Assembly: GCA_016722025.1 (NCBI GenBank)
Contig: JADKGZ010000001.1
Coordinates: forward strand, 186,001-250,000
Reading direction: 5' to 3'
Length of the DNA: 64,000 nt
Origin: Acidimicrobiaceae bacterium
Lineage (GTDB): Bacteria; Actinomycetota; Acidimicrobiia; Acidimicrobiales; Ilumatobacteraceae
In this document: piece by piece, positions 26,224-36,635 of the stretch
Position numbering within the stretch: position 1 is the stretch's first letter
Layout: each line of letters begins with the position of its first letter
Made by a program: the position numbers and the translations under genes
Notes under the pieces: model-generated
What the model saw: only the letters and a program-made list of their open reading frames with translations
What the model was told of the DNA's origin: nothing
The model's database searches: none

Positions 26224-26256
26224 GCGGTGGAGACTCGACCGAAGGGATTGTGAAAC

Positions 26257-26266
26257 TGTGATCACA
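26257..26266. promoter_or_regulatory. palindrome in divergent promoter region
   Basis: TGTGATCACA, a perfect 10-bp palindrome, lies in the 109-bp gap between the lipoprotein and sulP genes. The same TGTGATCA half occurs in the hairpin after the tRNA at 19825. Possible operator; protein unknown. Confidence 0.3.
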
Positions 26267-26332
26267 CGGTAAGAACGCGGTGAGAGCCGGCGAAGCACTC
26301 GACCACCAGCGTCGACGTGACACAGTTGCGAG

Positions 26333-28051
26333 GTGAGCAAGGGCAGCTGGACCAACCTGGTGCCGGCCATCGGGCAGATCCGCACGTACCAGCGGGGCTG
26401 GTTGAGCAAGGACATCGCCGCCGGGCTGGTGATCACCGGCCTGCTCGCACCGGCGGGCATGGCGTACGCGTCGGCGGCCGGGCTCCCACCGGTCACGGGG
26501 CTCTACGCCACCATCGTGCCGCTCATCGCCTACGCCATCTTCGGGCCGTCACGCATCATGGTGCTCGGCCCCGCCTCGTCGCTCACCCCCCTGCTGGTCG
26601 CAGCCATCCTGCCGCTCGCCACCGCCAACTCCGACGAGGCGGTCGCCATCGCCGGTGCGCTGTCGGTGCTCGCCGGCGTCATCTGCATCGGCGCCGGGCT
26701 CGCTCGCTTCGGTTTCATCTCCGAGCTGCTCTCCGCGCCGGTGCGCTACGGCTACCTGCACGGCATCGCAGTCACGATCATCGTCTCGCAGGCGGCGAAG
26801 CTGGGGGGCTTCTCGGTGAAGGGCGAGTCGCTGTTCAGCCAGCTCGGCCAGCTGTTCGACGGTCTCCGTGACGGGTTGCTCAATGGTTGGGCCCTCGTTG
26901 TCGGTCTCGGCTCGGTGGTGCTGATCGTGGTGCTGCGCTGGCTTTCGCGCAGCATTCCGGCCACGCTCGTCGTCGTCGTGGTCGGCATCGCTGCGGCACT
27001 GCTGTTCCACTTGGGCGGACGAGACGTCCCACTGGTGGGCGACCTCCCGCAGGGCCTTCCGTCGCCTGCACTGCCGGATGTCGATTGGCACACCGCCCGC
27101 ACTCTCGTGGCCGCAGCGGTCGGCATCGCGTTCGTCTCGTTCGCAGACACCAGTGTGCTCTCACGCACGATGGCGCTGCGCCGTCACGAGGTTGTCGACG
27201 CGAATCACGAACTGGTGGCACTCGGGATCGCCAACGTCGCCTCCGGCCTCTTCCACGGCTTTCCCATCAGCGCCAGCAACTCGCGAACTCCAGTCGCCGA
27301 ATCGGCAGGGTCGCGCACGCAGCTCACCGGCGTGGTCGCTGCAGTCACGCTGCTCGTCATCGCCATCGCCTTTCCTGCCACCTTCCGCCACCTTCCCGAA
27401 GCATCGCTCGCCGCGATCGTGATCGCAGCCGCGATCTCGCTGATCGATCTGCCCGCGATGGCTCGGCTCTACCGGGTTCGGCGCAGCGAGTTCGCGCTGG
27501 CAATGGTGGCCTGGCTCTCCGTCGCCGTGCTCGGCCCGGTCAACGGTGTCGCAGTCGCGGTCGCGCTCTCCATCCTCAACTTCCTACGACTCGCGTGGAA
27601 GCCGCACACCGCGGAACTGGTGCGGGTCGACGGCCTGAAGGGCTATCACGACCGAGCGCGACACCCCGAGGGGCGCATCGTGCCCGGCCTCCTGCTGTAC
27701 CGGTTCGACGCGCCGCTGTTCTTCGCCAACGCTCACTTCTTCACCGAGGACGTGCAGCGCCGAATCGCAGCGCAGTCGGCACCGGTGAAGTGCCTCATCA
27801 TCACCGCCGAGCCGATCACCGACATCGACACCACCGCCGCCGATGTGCTGAACGAACTGGTCGACGACCTCGACTCGCGCGGCATCGAAATGCGCTTCGC
27901 CGAGCTGAAGGGCACTGTCCACGACCGTCTCGATCGCTACCAGGTGTTCGACCGGGGCACGCCCAACCACTCGGCGCGCACCATCGGCGAGGCGGTGAAG
28001 CAGTACCTCACCGACTTCCCGATCGAGTGGTTGGATTGGGAGGATCGTTGA
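26333..28051 (+). CDS. SulP family anion transporter with STAS domain
   Basis: 572 residues from GTG 26333. There are about 11-12 membrane segments. The SulP signatures are present: AGLVITGLLAPAGMAYASAAGLPPVTGLYA in pieces at residues 30-60, and FPISASNSRTPVAESAGSRT near 310. A cytoplasmic STAS domain (PGLLLYRFDAPLFFANAHFF and ITDIDTTAADVLNEL) fills residues about 440-555. Substrates in this family include sulfate, bicarbonate and other anions, and cannot be decided here. Confidence 0.92.
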   Translation: MSKGSWTNLVPAIGQIRTYQRGWLSKDIAAGLVITGLLAPAGMAYASAAGLPPVTGLYATIVPLIAYAIFGPSRIMVLGPASSLTPLLVAAILPLATANSDEAVAIAGALSVLAGVICIGAGLARFGFISELLSAPVRYGYLHGIAVTIIVSQAAKLGGFSVKGESLFSQLGQLFDGLRDGLLNGWALVVGLGSVVLIVVLRWLSRSIPATLVVVVVGIAAALLFHLGGRDVPLVGDLPQGLPSPALPDVDWHTARTLVAAAVGIAFVSFADTSVLSRTMALRRHEVVDANHELVALGIANVASGLFHGFPISASNSRTPVAESAGSRTQLTGVVAAVTLLVIAIAFPATFRHLPEASLAAIVIAAAISLIDLPAMARLYRVRRSEFALAMVAWLSVAVLGPVNGVAVAVALSILNFLRLAWKPHTAELVRVDGLKGYHDRARHPEGRIVPGLLLYRFDAPLFFANAHFFTEDVQRRIAAQSAPVKCLIITAEPITDIDTTAADVLNELVDDLDSRGIEMRFAELKGTVHDRLDRYQVFDRGTPNHSARTIGEAVKQYLTDFPIEWLDWEDR

Positions 28052-28176
28052 GCGGCGCACCGACAGGAACGCAGCACGCCACGACAGCGGTGCCATGCCC
28101 TGAGTTATCGTGCCGGCCGGCGGAAGAGGGAGCGGTTCGTGTCCACTGACAACACTCGTGGCTGTGCCCGCCGGCG

Positions 28177-28830
28177 ATGACCGAGCTCGCTCGCCTTCTC
28201 ATCGTCTCCGGCCTCGTCAGCGGCACCCAACCCTCCACGATCATGGGCTTGCTCGTGGTCATGAACGGTGCGACGCCGAGAAGGAACGGCTGGGCCTTCG
28301 TGCTCGGCCTGTTCACGGTGGAGACGCTGCTGCTCGTCGTTGCCAGCGTCGTCCTCGGCGGCACCATCGAACCGGTGTCCATTCCCGGCCGGCTGATCGC
28401 TGCGGCGCGGATCGTCGCCGGTCTCGCGCTGCTCACCTACGGCCTCTGGTTGCGGCGTCCCTCGACCAAGCCGTCATCGGATGTGCCACCGGCGTTCGAG
28501 CGACTGAAGGAGCTCTCGCCGACGAAGTCGTTCGTCGCGGCGTTCCTGATGGCCGACTACGTCGGGCCGGTGCTCGGCTCCATCGCCATCGCAACCTCGT
28601 CGGTGGGGTTCGGCGGCCGGCTGGTGGCCATCGGGCTCTACACGTTGCTCGCAGCAGGCATTCCGCTGGCCGTCATGCTGTCGGTCACCCACTCGCCCAC
28701 CGCCCAGCGGAAGCTGGCCGACACCACGGGTTGGGTGATGCGCCACCGGCGCCCGCTCGCCTCCTGGCTGTCCATCGTGGTCGGCACGATCCTCGCCATC
28801 GACGGCGCCGTCGTCGTGCTGTCGGTCTGA
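28177..28830 (+). CDS. Sap/GAP-family membrane protein
   Basis: 217 residues with six hydrophobic segments. The pattern GLVSGTQPSTIMGLLVVMNG near the start and FLMADYVGPVLGS in the middle matches the actinobacterial Sap (sulfolipid-1-addressing/GAP) family, related in topology to LysE exporters. Mycobacterial members help export glycolipids. It follows sulP by 125 bp; a functional link is not shown. Confidence 0.75.
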   Translation: MTELARLLIVSGLVSGTQPSTIMGLLVVMNGATPRRNGWAFVLGLFTVETLLLVVASVVLGGTIEPVSIPGRLIAAARIVAGLALLTYGLWLRRPSTKPSSDVPPAFERLKELSPTKSFVAAFLMADYVGPVLGSIAIATSSVGFGGRLVAIGLYTLLAAGIPLAVMLSVTHSPTAQRKLADTTGWVMRHRRPLASWLSIVVGTILAIDGAVVVLSV

Positions 28831-28873
28831 GCCGGCGACGAGCACGAACGCCAGTGTTGCGCAGGTCGCCCGG

Positions 28874-28879
28874 TAGGGT
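28874..28879 (+). promoter_or_regulatory. -10 element of the PpiC-like gene
   Basis: TAGGGT is followed after 7 bp by the GTG start at 28887, the spacing expected for a leaderless transcript. There is no ribosome site before the GTG. Confidence 0.5.
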
Positions 28880-28886
28880 CTCGGCC

Positions 28887-29681
28887 GTGAAGCGACGCCT
28901 CGCCCTGTCCCTCGGCGCCCTCGTGGCCGCCCTGTCGTTCTCCTCGTGCAGTTCGGTCGATCACGGCGAAGTGGTCGCCGAGGTCAACGGCCGGCAACTG
29001 AGCCGCGATCAGTTGGCCTCGCTCACCGAGGGCAAGACCGACGGTGCCACCGTTCGCTCTGCGCTCACGCAGTGGGTGCGGGTGGTGTCGCTGTCCGACG
29101 AGGTCGGCGACATCTCCACGCCCGAAGAGCTGCTCACCGAGGGCAACCTCGTGCTCGCAGCCATGATCCCGCAGGTCAGCGCCGCCCCCCGAGCCGAGTT
29201 CGAGAAGGGCCTCGCCGGTGGCCCGTACCTGTGCCTGGCCGCCATCACCCTCGGCACCGAGGTGCCGGCGGCGCAGGTGATGGCCGAGCTGGAGGCCGGC
29301 CTGCCGTTCGCCGACGCAGCGGTGCAGTACTCCACCAACCAGACACTGGCGCAGTCCGGCGGCGTGGTGTACGACTCGGAGGGCAACTCCTGCCTCGACT
29401 CGGCGTCGTTCGACATCGCCTTCCCGCAGATCCGAGGGGTGCTGGCCGACGCCGGCGCCACCGTCGGGCAGCCGGTCGTGGTCACCGACGCCAGCGGCGA
29501 TCTGGTGCTGCTGCTGCGTGCGTTCGACGACCTGACGCTCGACGAGCAGCGCCTCATCACGCAGAACGAGCTGGGCGAAGCACTGCTCGCCGAGGCCCAG
29601 CGCGCCGACATCAGCATCAGCCCGCGCATGGGTGAGTGGAACCAGGAGCAGGCGCAGGTCGTGCCGTTGGGCGACGGGTGA
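28887..29681 (+). CDS. PpiC/SurA-like lipoprotein foldase
   Basis: 264 residues from GTG 28887. The N-terminus is a lipoprotein-type signal (LALSLGALVAALSFSSCSS). An N-terminal SurA-type segment (VVAEVNGRQLSRDQLASL) precedes a parvulin-like region: YLCLAAITLGTEVPAAQVMAEL, then ADAAVQYSTNQTLAQSGGVV and GDLVLLLRAFDD. It probably assists folding of exported proteins, whether or not it isomerises prolines. Its stop overlaps the mazG start (GTGA). Confidence 0.75.
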   Translation: MKRRLALSLGALVAALSFSSCSSVDHGEVVAEVNGRQLSRDQLASLTEGKTDGATVRSALTQWVRVVSLSDEVGDISTPEELLTEGNLVLAAMIPQVSAAPRAEFEKGLAGGPYLCLAAITLGTEVPAAQVMAELEAGLPFADAAVQYSTNQTLAQSGGVVYDSEGNSCLDSASFDIAFPQIRGVLADAGATVGQPVVVTDASGDLVLLLRAFDDLTLDEQRLITQNELGEALLAEAQRADISISPRMGEWNQEQAQVVPLGDG

Positions 29682-31120
29682 CCACGCCGCGCATCGTCAT
29701 CGTCGGTCTCGGGCCCGCGGGGCCCGAGTACGTCACCGAGCACACTCGGGCCGAGATCGCGCGGGTGGCTCATCGCTACCTGCGCACCGACCGCCACCCT
29801 TCGGCGTCGCTCGTACCCGACGCCGACACCTTCGACGACGTGTACGAGGCCGCCGACACGTTCGCCGACGTGTACGCCGAGATCGCCGACCGCTTGGCCG
29901 CCGCTGCACAGCTCCACGGTGAGGTGCTCTACGCGGTGCCGGGTTCGCCGCTGATCCTCGAGCGCACCGTGCGCGCGCTGCGCACCGACCAACGCATCGA
30001 GTGCACCATCCATCCGGCGATGTCGTTCCTCGACATCGCCTACGCGCGGCTGGGCATCGACCCCGTGGAGGCCAATGTCACCTTGGTCGACGGCCACGAG
30101 TTCGCCATTGCCGCGGCGGGCATGGCAGGGCCGCTGCTGGTTGCGCACACGCACGCCAACTGGGTGCTCAGCGACATCAAGCTGGCCGTCGAGAACGCCA
30201 CCGGCGACGAACCGGTCGTCATCCTGCAACGGCTGGGTTCACCCGACGAACGCATCACGCACACCACATGGGCAGAGCTGGACCGCACCGTCGAGGCCGA
30301 TCATCTCACCAGCATCTACATCCCGCACCTGGCTGCGCCGGTGGGCAGCGAGCTCGTCCGCTTCCACCAGCTGGCGCGCACGCTGCGCGAGCAGTGCCCG
30401 TGGGATCAGGAGCAGACGCACCAGTCGCTCGTGCGCTACCTGCTCGAAGAGACCTACGAGGTGGTCGACGCGCTGCACGCGCTCGACCCCGAAGACCCCT
30501 CTACCGACGACGCACTCATCGAGGAGCTCGGCGATCTGCTGTACCAGATCGAGTTCCACGCCACCATCGCCGAGCAGGAGGGTCGCTTCACGATGGCCGA
30601 CGTCGCACAGGGAGTGCACGACAAGCTGGTCCGCCGCCACCCTCACGTGTTCGGCGACGTCGTCGCCGACGACACCCACACGGTGCTCGCCAACTGGGAT
30701 CTCATCAAGCAGCAGGAGAAGGGGCGCACCTCGGTCTTCGAGGGCGTGCCCCACTCGCTCCCGTCGCTCAGCTATGCCGACGCGGTGCAACGCAAGGCTG
30801 CCAAGGTGGGCTTCGACTGGCCCGACGTGGATGGCGCCTGGCCCAAGATCGAGGAAGAGGCCGCCGAAGTGCGCGCCGCCGTCCACGCCGCCGACACCGC
30901 AGCGGTGCGCGACGAACTGGGCGATCTGCTGTTCGCAGTGGTCAACGTGGCCCGCCACCTGGGCGTCGAGCCCGAGGCAGCGCTCCGAGCCGCAACGCTG
31001 AAGTTCCGCCGACGCTTCGAGCAGGTGGAGGTGCTGGCTCGCGAGCGCGGTCTGGTGCTGCAGACTGCCGGCCTCGAGGCGCTCGACACGCTGTGGGCCG
31101 AGGTCAAGACCGGCGAGTGA
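29678..31120 (+). CDS. mazG: MazG with N-terminal tetrapyrrole-methylase-like domain
   Basis: 480 residues from GTG 29678. Residues 1-215 are a tetrapyrrole methylase-like (YabN N-terminal) domain with GLGPAG in the first loop and VPGSPLILERTVRAL. Residues about 225-480 hold two MazG modules, each with the EExxE and ExxD metal motifs: LLEETYEVVD with ELGDLLYQIEFH, and IEEEAAEVRAAV with ELGDLLFAVVNVARH. MazG hydrolyses NTPs to NMPs plus pyrophosphate and clears aberrant nucleotides. Upstream of eno, as in other actinobacteria. Confidence 0.92.
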   Translation: MTTPRIVIVGLGPAGPEYVTEHTRAEIARVAHRYLRTDRHPSASLVPDADTFDDVYEAADTFADVYAEIADRLAAAAQLHGEVLYAVPGSPLILERTVRALRTDQRIECTIHPAMSFLDIAYARLGIDPVEANVTLVDGHEFAIAAAGMAGPLLVAHTHANWVLSDIKLAVENATGDEPVVILQRLGSPDERITHTTWAELDRTVEADHLTSIYIPHLAAPVGSELVRFHQLARTLREQCPWDQEQTHQSLVRYLLEETYEVVDALHALDPEDPSTDDALIEELGDLLYQIEFHATIAEQEGRFTMADVAQGVHDKLVRRHPHVFGDVVADDTHTVLANWDLIKQQEKGRTSVFEGVPHSLPSLSYADAVQRKAAKVGFDWPDVDGAWPKIEEEAAEVRAAVHAADTAAVRDELGDLLFAVVNVARHLGVEPEAALRAATLKFRRRFEQVEVLARERGLVLQTAGLEALDTLWAEVKTGE

Positions 31121-32122
31121 TCAGGCGTAGGGCCGCAGGAAGTCGGGCAAGTCGTTCGACTCGTCGCGACCCATGTGGCGGCCGATGCATGCTCGGTCGA
31201 ACGACGACAGGGCCAGGTACAGCGCCAGCACCTGCACACCCATGACAGCCATGTTCACCAGCCCGAGCACCTGGATGAACGACTCGCCGATGGCATTCAC
31301 GAAGAACTGGGAGAGCACGTTGACCGCCAGCATCGCCCACGGCACGACGATCACCACCGTCCACCCCTGAGTCGAGGCTCCGATCGCCCTCGCCGTCTTG
31401 CGGTACGCACTGAGCGTTGCGAAGTAGGCCACGATCGGCACCACCCCCAACCCGATCGCGAGGAGGAACCTGCCGGTTTCCTCCCGGCTGAACATGTTGC
31501 GCCCGCGGGTCACGGCGCCGACGCCGACGATGCCGGCCGCCATCAGCAACAAGGCGGTCGGCGCGAACCACGGCGAGACGCCGTAGCGAGCCCTCTTGCG
31601 GGCGTTCAGCGCGGCGGCAACGGTCCACCACAGCCAACCGAGCACCGAGCAGACGCCGATCGCCACCAAGGCCGCAACCACCACCGATCGTCCGTGCTCG
31701 TCGAGCAGCCAGCTCCTGCCGTCGATCACGAGATGACCCTGCCGCTGCAAGACGAAACCCATCACCGGACCTCCGAGGCCGGCCAGCAGTGCAGCGATCA
31801 CCATCAGGCGCGGCAGCATGGTGTGGTGCATCGTGTCGTCCAGGCCCGATGCCGGGTCTCCGTACACGGGATCGCGGCGCGGCGCTTGCGCTCGCACGGG
31901 CGCCACGTAGGGCTCCGGCTCGTCGACGCCCGCCACCGCGGCCAGCTCCGCCAGTTCCGCCAGCCGGTTCGCGTGTGCGGCCGGGTCCCAGACCAGCTTC
32001 TGTTCCACCGCGCCGATCGGCGAGTGCTGCTCGTGGTGCTGCTGCAGCTCGCCATCGGCGGGCGACGAGCGGGTCAGCGATGCAACCGTACGGTACGTCT
32101 CTTCCGCCTCAGGACTGCTCAT
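31121..32122 (-). CDS. membrane protein of unknown function
   Basis: 333 residues. About 105 charged, Pro/Ala-rich residues precede five to six hydrophobic segments (first VIAALLAGLGGPVMGFVL). The sequence between segments includes RKRARYGVSPWFAPTALLL. Its stop abuts that of mazG, convergently. I do not recognise the family; the long soluble N-terminus with a WDPAAHANRLAELAEL helix suggests a protein-protein contact. Confidence 0.6.
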   Translation of the reverse strand: MSSPEAEETYRTVASLTRSSPADGELQQHHEQHSPIGAVEQKLVWDPAAHANRLAELAELAAVAGVDEPEPYVAPVRAQAPRRDPVYGDPASGLDDTMHHTMLPRLMVIAALLAGLGGPVMGFVLQRQGHLVIDGRSWLLDEHGRSVVVAALVAIGVCSVLGWLWWTVAAALNARKRARYGVSPWFAPTALLLMAAGIVGVGAVTRGRNMFSREETGRFLLAIGLGVVPIVAYFATLSAYRKTARAIGASTQGWTVVIVVPWAMLAVNVLSQFFVNAIGESFIQVLGLVNMAVMGVQVLALYLALSSFDRACIGRHMGRDESNDLPDFLRPYA

Positions 32123-32201
32123 GCAGCTGTGATCGGCAAGGAACCGTCAACACTTGACCGAAATGCTGGTTGCGCGTTCTGTCGCAGTCGGTCGCAGTCG
32201 G

Positions 32202-32207
32202 TACCGT
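32202..32207 (+). promoter_or_regulatory. -10 element of eno
   Basis: TACCGT lies 7 bp before the eno ATG (32215). An 11-bp direct repeat, GTCGCAGTCGG, sits just upstream (32181 and 32191). The spacing fits a leaderless message. Confidence 0.5.
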
Positions 32208-32214
32208 GGAGCAC

Positions 32215-33491
<1,277 letters not shown>

Positions 33492-33563
33492 CAGCAGGAA
33501 TCGGGTCGGCCGGCGTGTGCGGGTGACGCCGTTCCGCGCGGCTCGGCTGCGAGACTGTCGGCG

Positions 33564-34073
33564 ATGAGTTCCAGCGGTCACAAGACGTCTGCGATCCCGC
33601 GTCCACCCGACGCGACCCGGTCACGCACGCGCCCCATCGACCGCACCAGCGAGGGCACGTTGGCCGACTTCACCCGCCCCATCGCGCGCGAGAAGCAACT
33701 GGTGAAAGGGCGCGCGAAGCGCGGCATCATCGCGCTCGCTGCCATGGTCATCACCGCCTCGCTCGTGGCAGCCCTCTTCGTGTTGCCGGTGAAGGCATGG
33801 CTGCGCCAGGCCGACGACATCGCGGGCAAGGACAAAGAGCTGACGGCACTCGACCAGGCCAACGCCGAGCTCGCCGACGAGGTGAGCCGGTTGCAGACCC
33901 CGGAAGGCATCGAAGAGGCCGCCCGCGAGGAGATCGGCTACGTGCAACGCGGCGAGATCCGGCTGACGATGCTGCCCGCTCCTGCGGCACCGATCACCAT
34001 GCCCAGCGGTTGGCCCTACGACACCGTCGCTCAGATCGTTGCCGTGCGCACCACCCAGGCTGCAACTCCCTGA
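33564..34073 (+). CDS. FtsB/DivIC-like septum formation initiator
   Basis: 169 residues. A charged N-terminal region precedes one membrane segment (IIALAAMVITASLVAALFVL, about 53-72). A coiled coil follows (DDIAGKDKELTALDQANAEL, about 83-110), then the FtsB-type motif EGIEEAAREEIGYVQRGEI. FtsB/DivIC bridges FtsL and FtsQ in the divisome. Its position straight after eno matches other actinobacteria. Confidence 0.85.
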   Translation: MSSSGHKTSAIPRPPDATRSRTRPIDRTSEGTLADFTRPIAREKQLVKGRAKRGIIALAAMVITASLVAALFVLPVKAWLRQADDIAGKDKELTALDQANAELADEVSRLQTPEGIEEAAREEIGYVQRGEIRLTMLPAPAAPITMPSGWPYDTVAQIVAVRTTQAATP

Positions 34074-34128
34074 CCGCGTCGAGTGCGCTGATCCGGCCTC
34101 TGCGTTCGGCCACCCGCCTCGGTGCGTC

Positions 34129-34134
34129 TAGTGT
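34129..34134 (+). promoter_or_regulatory. -10 element of the CoxL-like gene
   Basis: TAGTGT predicts a start near 34141 and a leader of about 35 bases, which contains GGGGG (34163-34167) as ribosome site for the GTG at 34176. Confidence 0.4.
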
Positions 34135-34175
34135 CGGCTCGACGTCGTCTCAACGAACATCTGGGGGTTTTGCGC

Positions 34176-36476
34176 GTGGCTGGCAGCATTCTGGGCAATC
34201 GGGTACTTCGTAAGGAAGACCCGAGGTTTCTCACCACCGGCGGGGTCTACGTCGACGACCTGCTCACCGAGCCGATGCTCGTCGGCGCCGCGCACGTCAC
34301 GTACGTGCGCTCCACCGTTGCCCACGGCCTCATCAACTCGGTCGACACCACCGATGCGCTGGCGATGCCCGGCGTCATCGCCATCTACACCGCCGCCGAT
34401 CTCGAGTTGCAGCAGGTGGCGTCGCCCTTCAACCCGATGGTCACCCGCGGGCTGCTGGCCATCGACAAGGTGCGCTTCGTGGGCGAGCCGGTCGCGATCG
34501 TGGTCACCGAGCTCAGCTCGCAGGGCGAGGACGCAGCCGAGCAGGTGATCATCGACTACGACGTACTGCCCGCGTTGGTCGACATCGAGGAGGCCATGAC
34601 CAGCACCACCCTGCTCTACGAGGGCGCCGGCAGCAACGTGGTGTTCGACACGTCGTTCCTCGGCATGCCTGCCATCAGCGGCCCCGACTTCTTCGCCGAC
34701 TGCGAAGTGGTGGTGAAGGGTCGCTTCATCAACCAGCGCGTGGCTGCGTGCCCGCTGGAGGTTCGCGGCTCTGCGGTCGCATGGGGCGACGACGGCAGGT
34801 TGCACCAGTGGCTCAGCACCCAGGGCGCGCAGAGCGCCCGCACCACCATCGCCACCGCCAACGGTGTCGACCCTGCGCTCGTGCAGGTCATCACCCCCGA
34901 TGTGGGGGGCGGCTTCGGCGCCAAGATCAGCTGCTACCCCGAGGAGGCGCTGCTGGGTGTCGTCGCGACGAAGGCCGGCCGCGCGTTGCGCTGGCGCGAG
35001 ACCCGCAGCGAGAACATGATGGCCATGGGTCATGGCCGCGGTCAGGTGCAGTACGTCACCATCGGCGGCAGCCGCGACGGCAAGATCACGCACTACCAGC
35101 TGCACTTCATCCAGGACGCCGGCGGCTTCGCCGAGATCGGCACCATCCTCCCCGCGTTCTTCGGTCGGCCGATGGCCAGTGCGGTGTATGCCATTCCCAA
35201 CATCGAGTGCCAGTCCACCGCCGTGGTCACCAACACGGTGTTCACCACCCCGTATCGCGGCGCCGGCCGGCCCGAGGCCACCGCTGCAGCGGAACGCTCG
35301 CTCGACCTGTGGGCGCTGGAGCTGGGGCTCGACCCGGTGGAGGCACGGCGCATCAACCTGATCCCGAAGTTCCTCGAGCCGCACACCACCGCCATCGGCC
35401 AGACCTACGACGTCGGCGACTACGAAACTGCACTCGACAAGGCGCTCGCCGCGGCGGGCTACGACGAGTTGCGCGCCGAGCAGGCCCGCCGCCGCGCCGC
35501 CGGCGACGTGGTGCAGTTGGGCATCGGCGTGAGCACCTACGTGGAGATCACCGGCGGCGTCGAGCCCTTCGGCGAGCACGCCAAGATCGTCGTGCTCGAC
35601 AACGGGCGAGCCAACGTGTACACCGGCACCTCGCCGCACGGTCAGGGCCACGTCACGTCGTGGAGCATGCTCGCTCACGAGCAGACCGGCATTCCCATGG
35701 ACCAGATCGACGTCATCTGGGGCGACACGGATCTCGTGCCCGAGGGCGCCGGCACGATGGGCTCACGCTCGCTGCAGCATGGCGGCACCGCGGTGTGGAA
35801 CGCCGCCATCGAACTGGTGGAGAAGGCCCGCAAGCTGGCCGCCAAGCTGATGGAAGCCGATGAAGCCGACGTCGTGCTCGACAAGGACAGTGGGTCGTTC
35901 CACGTCTCGGGCACCCCGTCGATCACCAAGAGCTGGGCCGACCTCGCAGTGGCCGCGCACACCGACGAGGAGCTGCCCGAGGGTCTGCAGCACGCGCTGT
36001 TCTTCCAGGGCGCGGCCAGCTTCCCGTTCGGCTCGCATGTTGCGGTGGTCGAGGTCGACACCGAGACCGGCAAGGTGCGTCTGGTGCGCCAGGTGGCCTG
36101 CGACGACGCCGGCAAGGTGTTGAACCCGATGCTGCTGGAAGGGCAGATCCACGGTGGCATCGCACAGGGCGCCGCGCAGGCGTTGATGGAGGAGGTGCGC
36201 TACGACAGCGACGGCAACCCCGTCACCTCCAACCTCGCCGACTACGCCTTCATCTCCGCCGCCGAGCTGCCCAGCTTCGAAGTCGTGCACATGGAGACTC
36301 CCACGCACCTCAACCCACTGGGCGCCAAGGGCATCGGCGAGAGCGGCACCATCGGCAGCACCCCTGCGGTGCAATCCGCCGTCATCGACGCCGTCAGCCA
36401 TCTCGGCGTGCGCCACATCGACATGCCCTGCACCGCCGAGAAGGTGTGGCGGGCCATCAACGCCGTCACCAGCTGA
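34176..36476 (+). CDS. xanthine dehydrogenase/CoxL-family molybdopterin subunit
   Basis: 766 residues from GTG 34176 (VAGSILGNRVLRKEDPRFL), chosen over an upstream GTG for its ribosome site and because homologues begin with this motif. Order: aldehyde oxidase a/b hammerhead domain (residues 1-135), then the molybdopterin-binding domain with PDVGGGFGAK. The active-site loop is TPYRGAGRPEA near 360, the AYRGAGR type of form II enzymes, not the VAYRCSFR of true CO dehydrogenase. The catalytic Glu lies in KGIGESG near 722. No FAD (CoxM) or 2Fe-2S (CoxS) subunit is adjacent. Likely an aldehyde or N-heterocycle hydroxylase. Confidence 0.9.
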   Translation: MAGSILGNRVLRKEDPRFLTTGGVYVDDLLTEPMLVGAAHVTYVRSTVAHGLINSVDTTDALAMPGVIAIYTAADLELQQVASPFNPMVTRGLLAIDKVRFVGEPVAIVVTELSSQGEDAAEQVIIDYDVLPALVDIEEAMTSTTLLYEGAGSNVVFDTSFLGMPAISGPDFFADCEVVVKGRFINQRVAACPLEVRGSAVAWGDDGRLHQWLSTQGAQSARTTIATANGVDPALVQVITPDVGGGFGAKISCYPEEALLGVVATKAGRALRWRETRSENMMAMGHGRGQVQYVTIGGSRDGKITHYQLHFIQDAGGFAEIGTILPAFFGRPMASAVYAIPNIECQSTAVVTNTVFTTPYRGAGRPEATAAAERSLDLWALELGLDPVEARRINLIPKFLEPHTTAIGQTYDVGDYETALDKALAAAGYDELRAEQARRRAAGDVVQLGIGVSTYVEITGGVEPFGEHAKIVVLDNGRANVYTGTSPHGQGHVTSWSMLAHEQTGIPMDQIDVIWGDTDLVPEGAGTMGSRSLQHGGTAVWNAAIELVEKARKLAAKLMEADEADVVLDKDSGSFHVSGTPSITKSWADLAVAAHTDEELPEGLQHALFFQGAASFPFGSHVAVVEVDTETGKVRLVRQVACDDAGKVLNPMLLEGQIHGGIAQGAAQALMEEVRYDSDGNPVTSNLADYAFISAAELPSFEVVHMETPTHLNPLGAKGIGESGTIGSTPAVQSAVIDAVSHLGVRHIDMPCTAEKVWRAINAVTS

Positions 36477-36579
36477 CGCCTCTCCAGCCCCACGCCGCTT
36501 TTCCGTACACGCTGTCGGGGGTCTACCTGCAGCTGTGAACACGCAGGTTCGACACAAAGCCGAGGACGCACGAACAAGC

Positions 36580-36622
36580 GAATCGCTCGCGTCAATCGAG
36601 ATCAGATGGTGAATCGCTTGCG
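36580..36622. promoter_or_regulatory. two direct repeats spaced 31 bp before the aminotransferase operon
   Basis: GAATCGCTCGCG (36580-36591) and GAATCGCTTGCG (36611-36622) differ at one base. They start 31 bp apart, three helical turns, just upstream of the -10. They could be in-phase sites for the Lrp/AsnC regulator encoded at the end of this operon. Confidence 0.5.
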
Positions 36623-36623
36623 C

Positions 36624-36629
36624 TAGGGT
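36624..36629 (+). promoter_or_regulatory. -10 element of the aminotransferase operon
   Basis: TAGGGT ends 6 bp before the ATG at 36636; no ribosome site is seen, so the message is probably leaderless. It adjoins the downstream copy of the 12-bp direct repeat. Confidence 0.5.
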
Positions 36630-36635
36630 TCAACC

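Noticed and set aside
34128..35678. 516-residue minus-strand frame
   Set aside because: Antisense to the CoxL-like gene, rich in Ala/Gly/Asp/His shadow sequence.
36525..36548. ACCTGC/GCAGGT hairpin after the CoxL-like gene
   Set aside because: Only 6 bp of stem with a 12-base loop and no U-run; expected by chance at this GC content.
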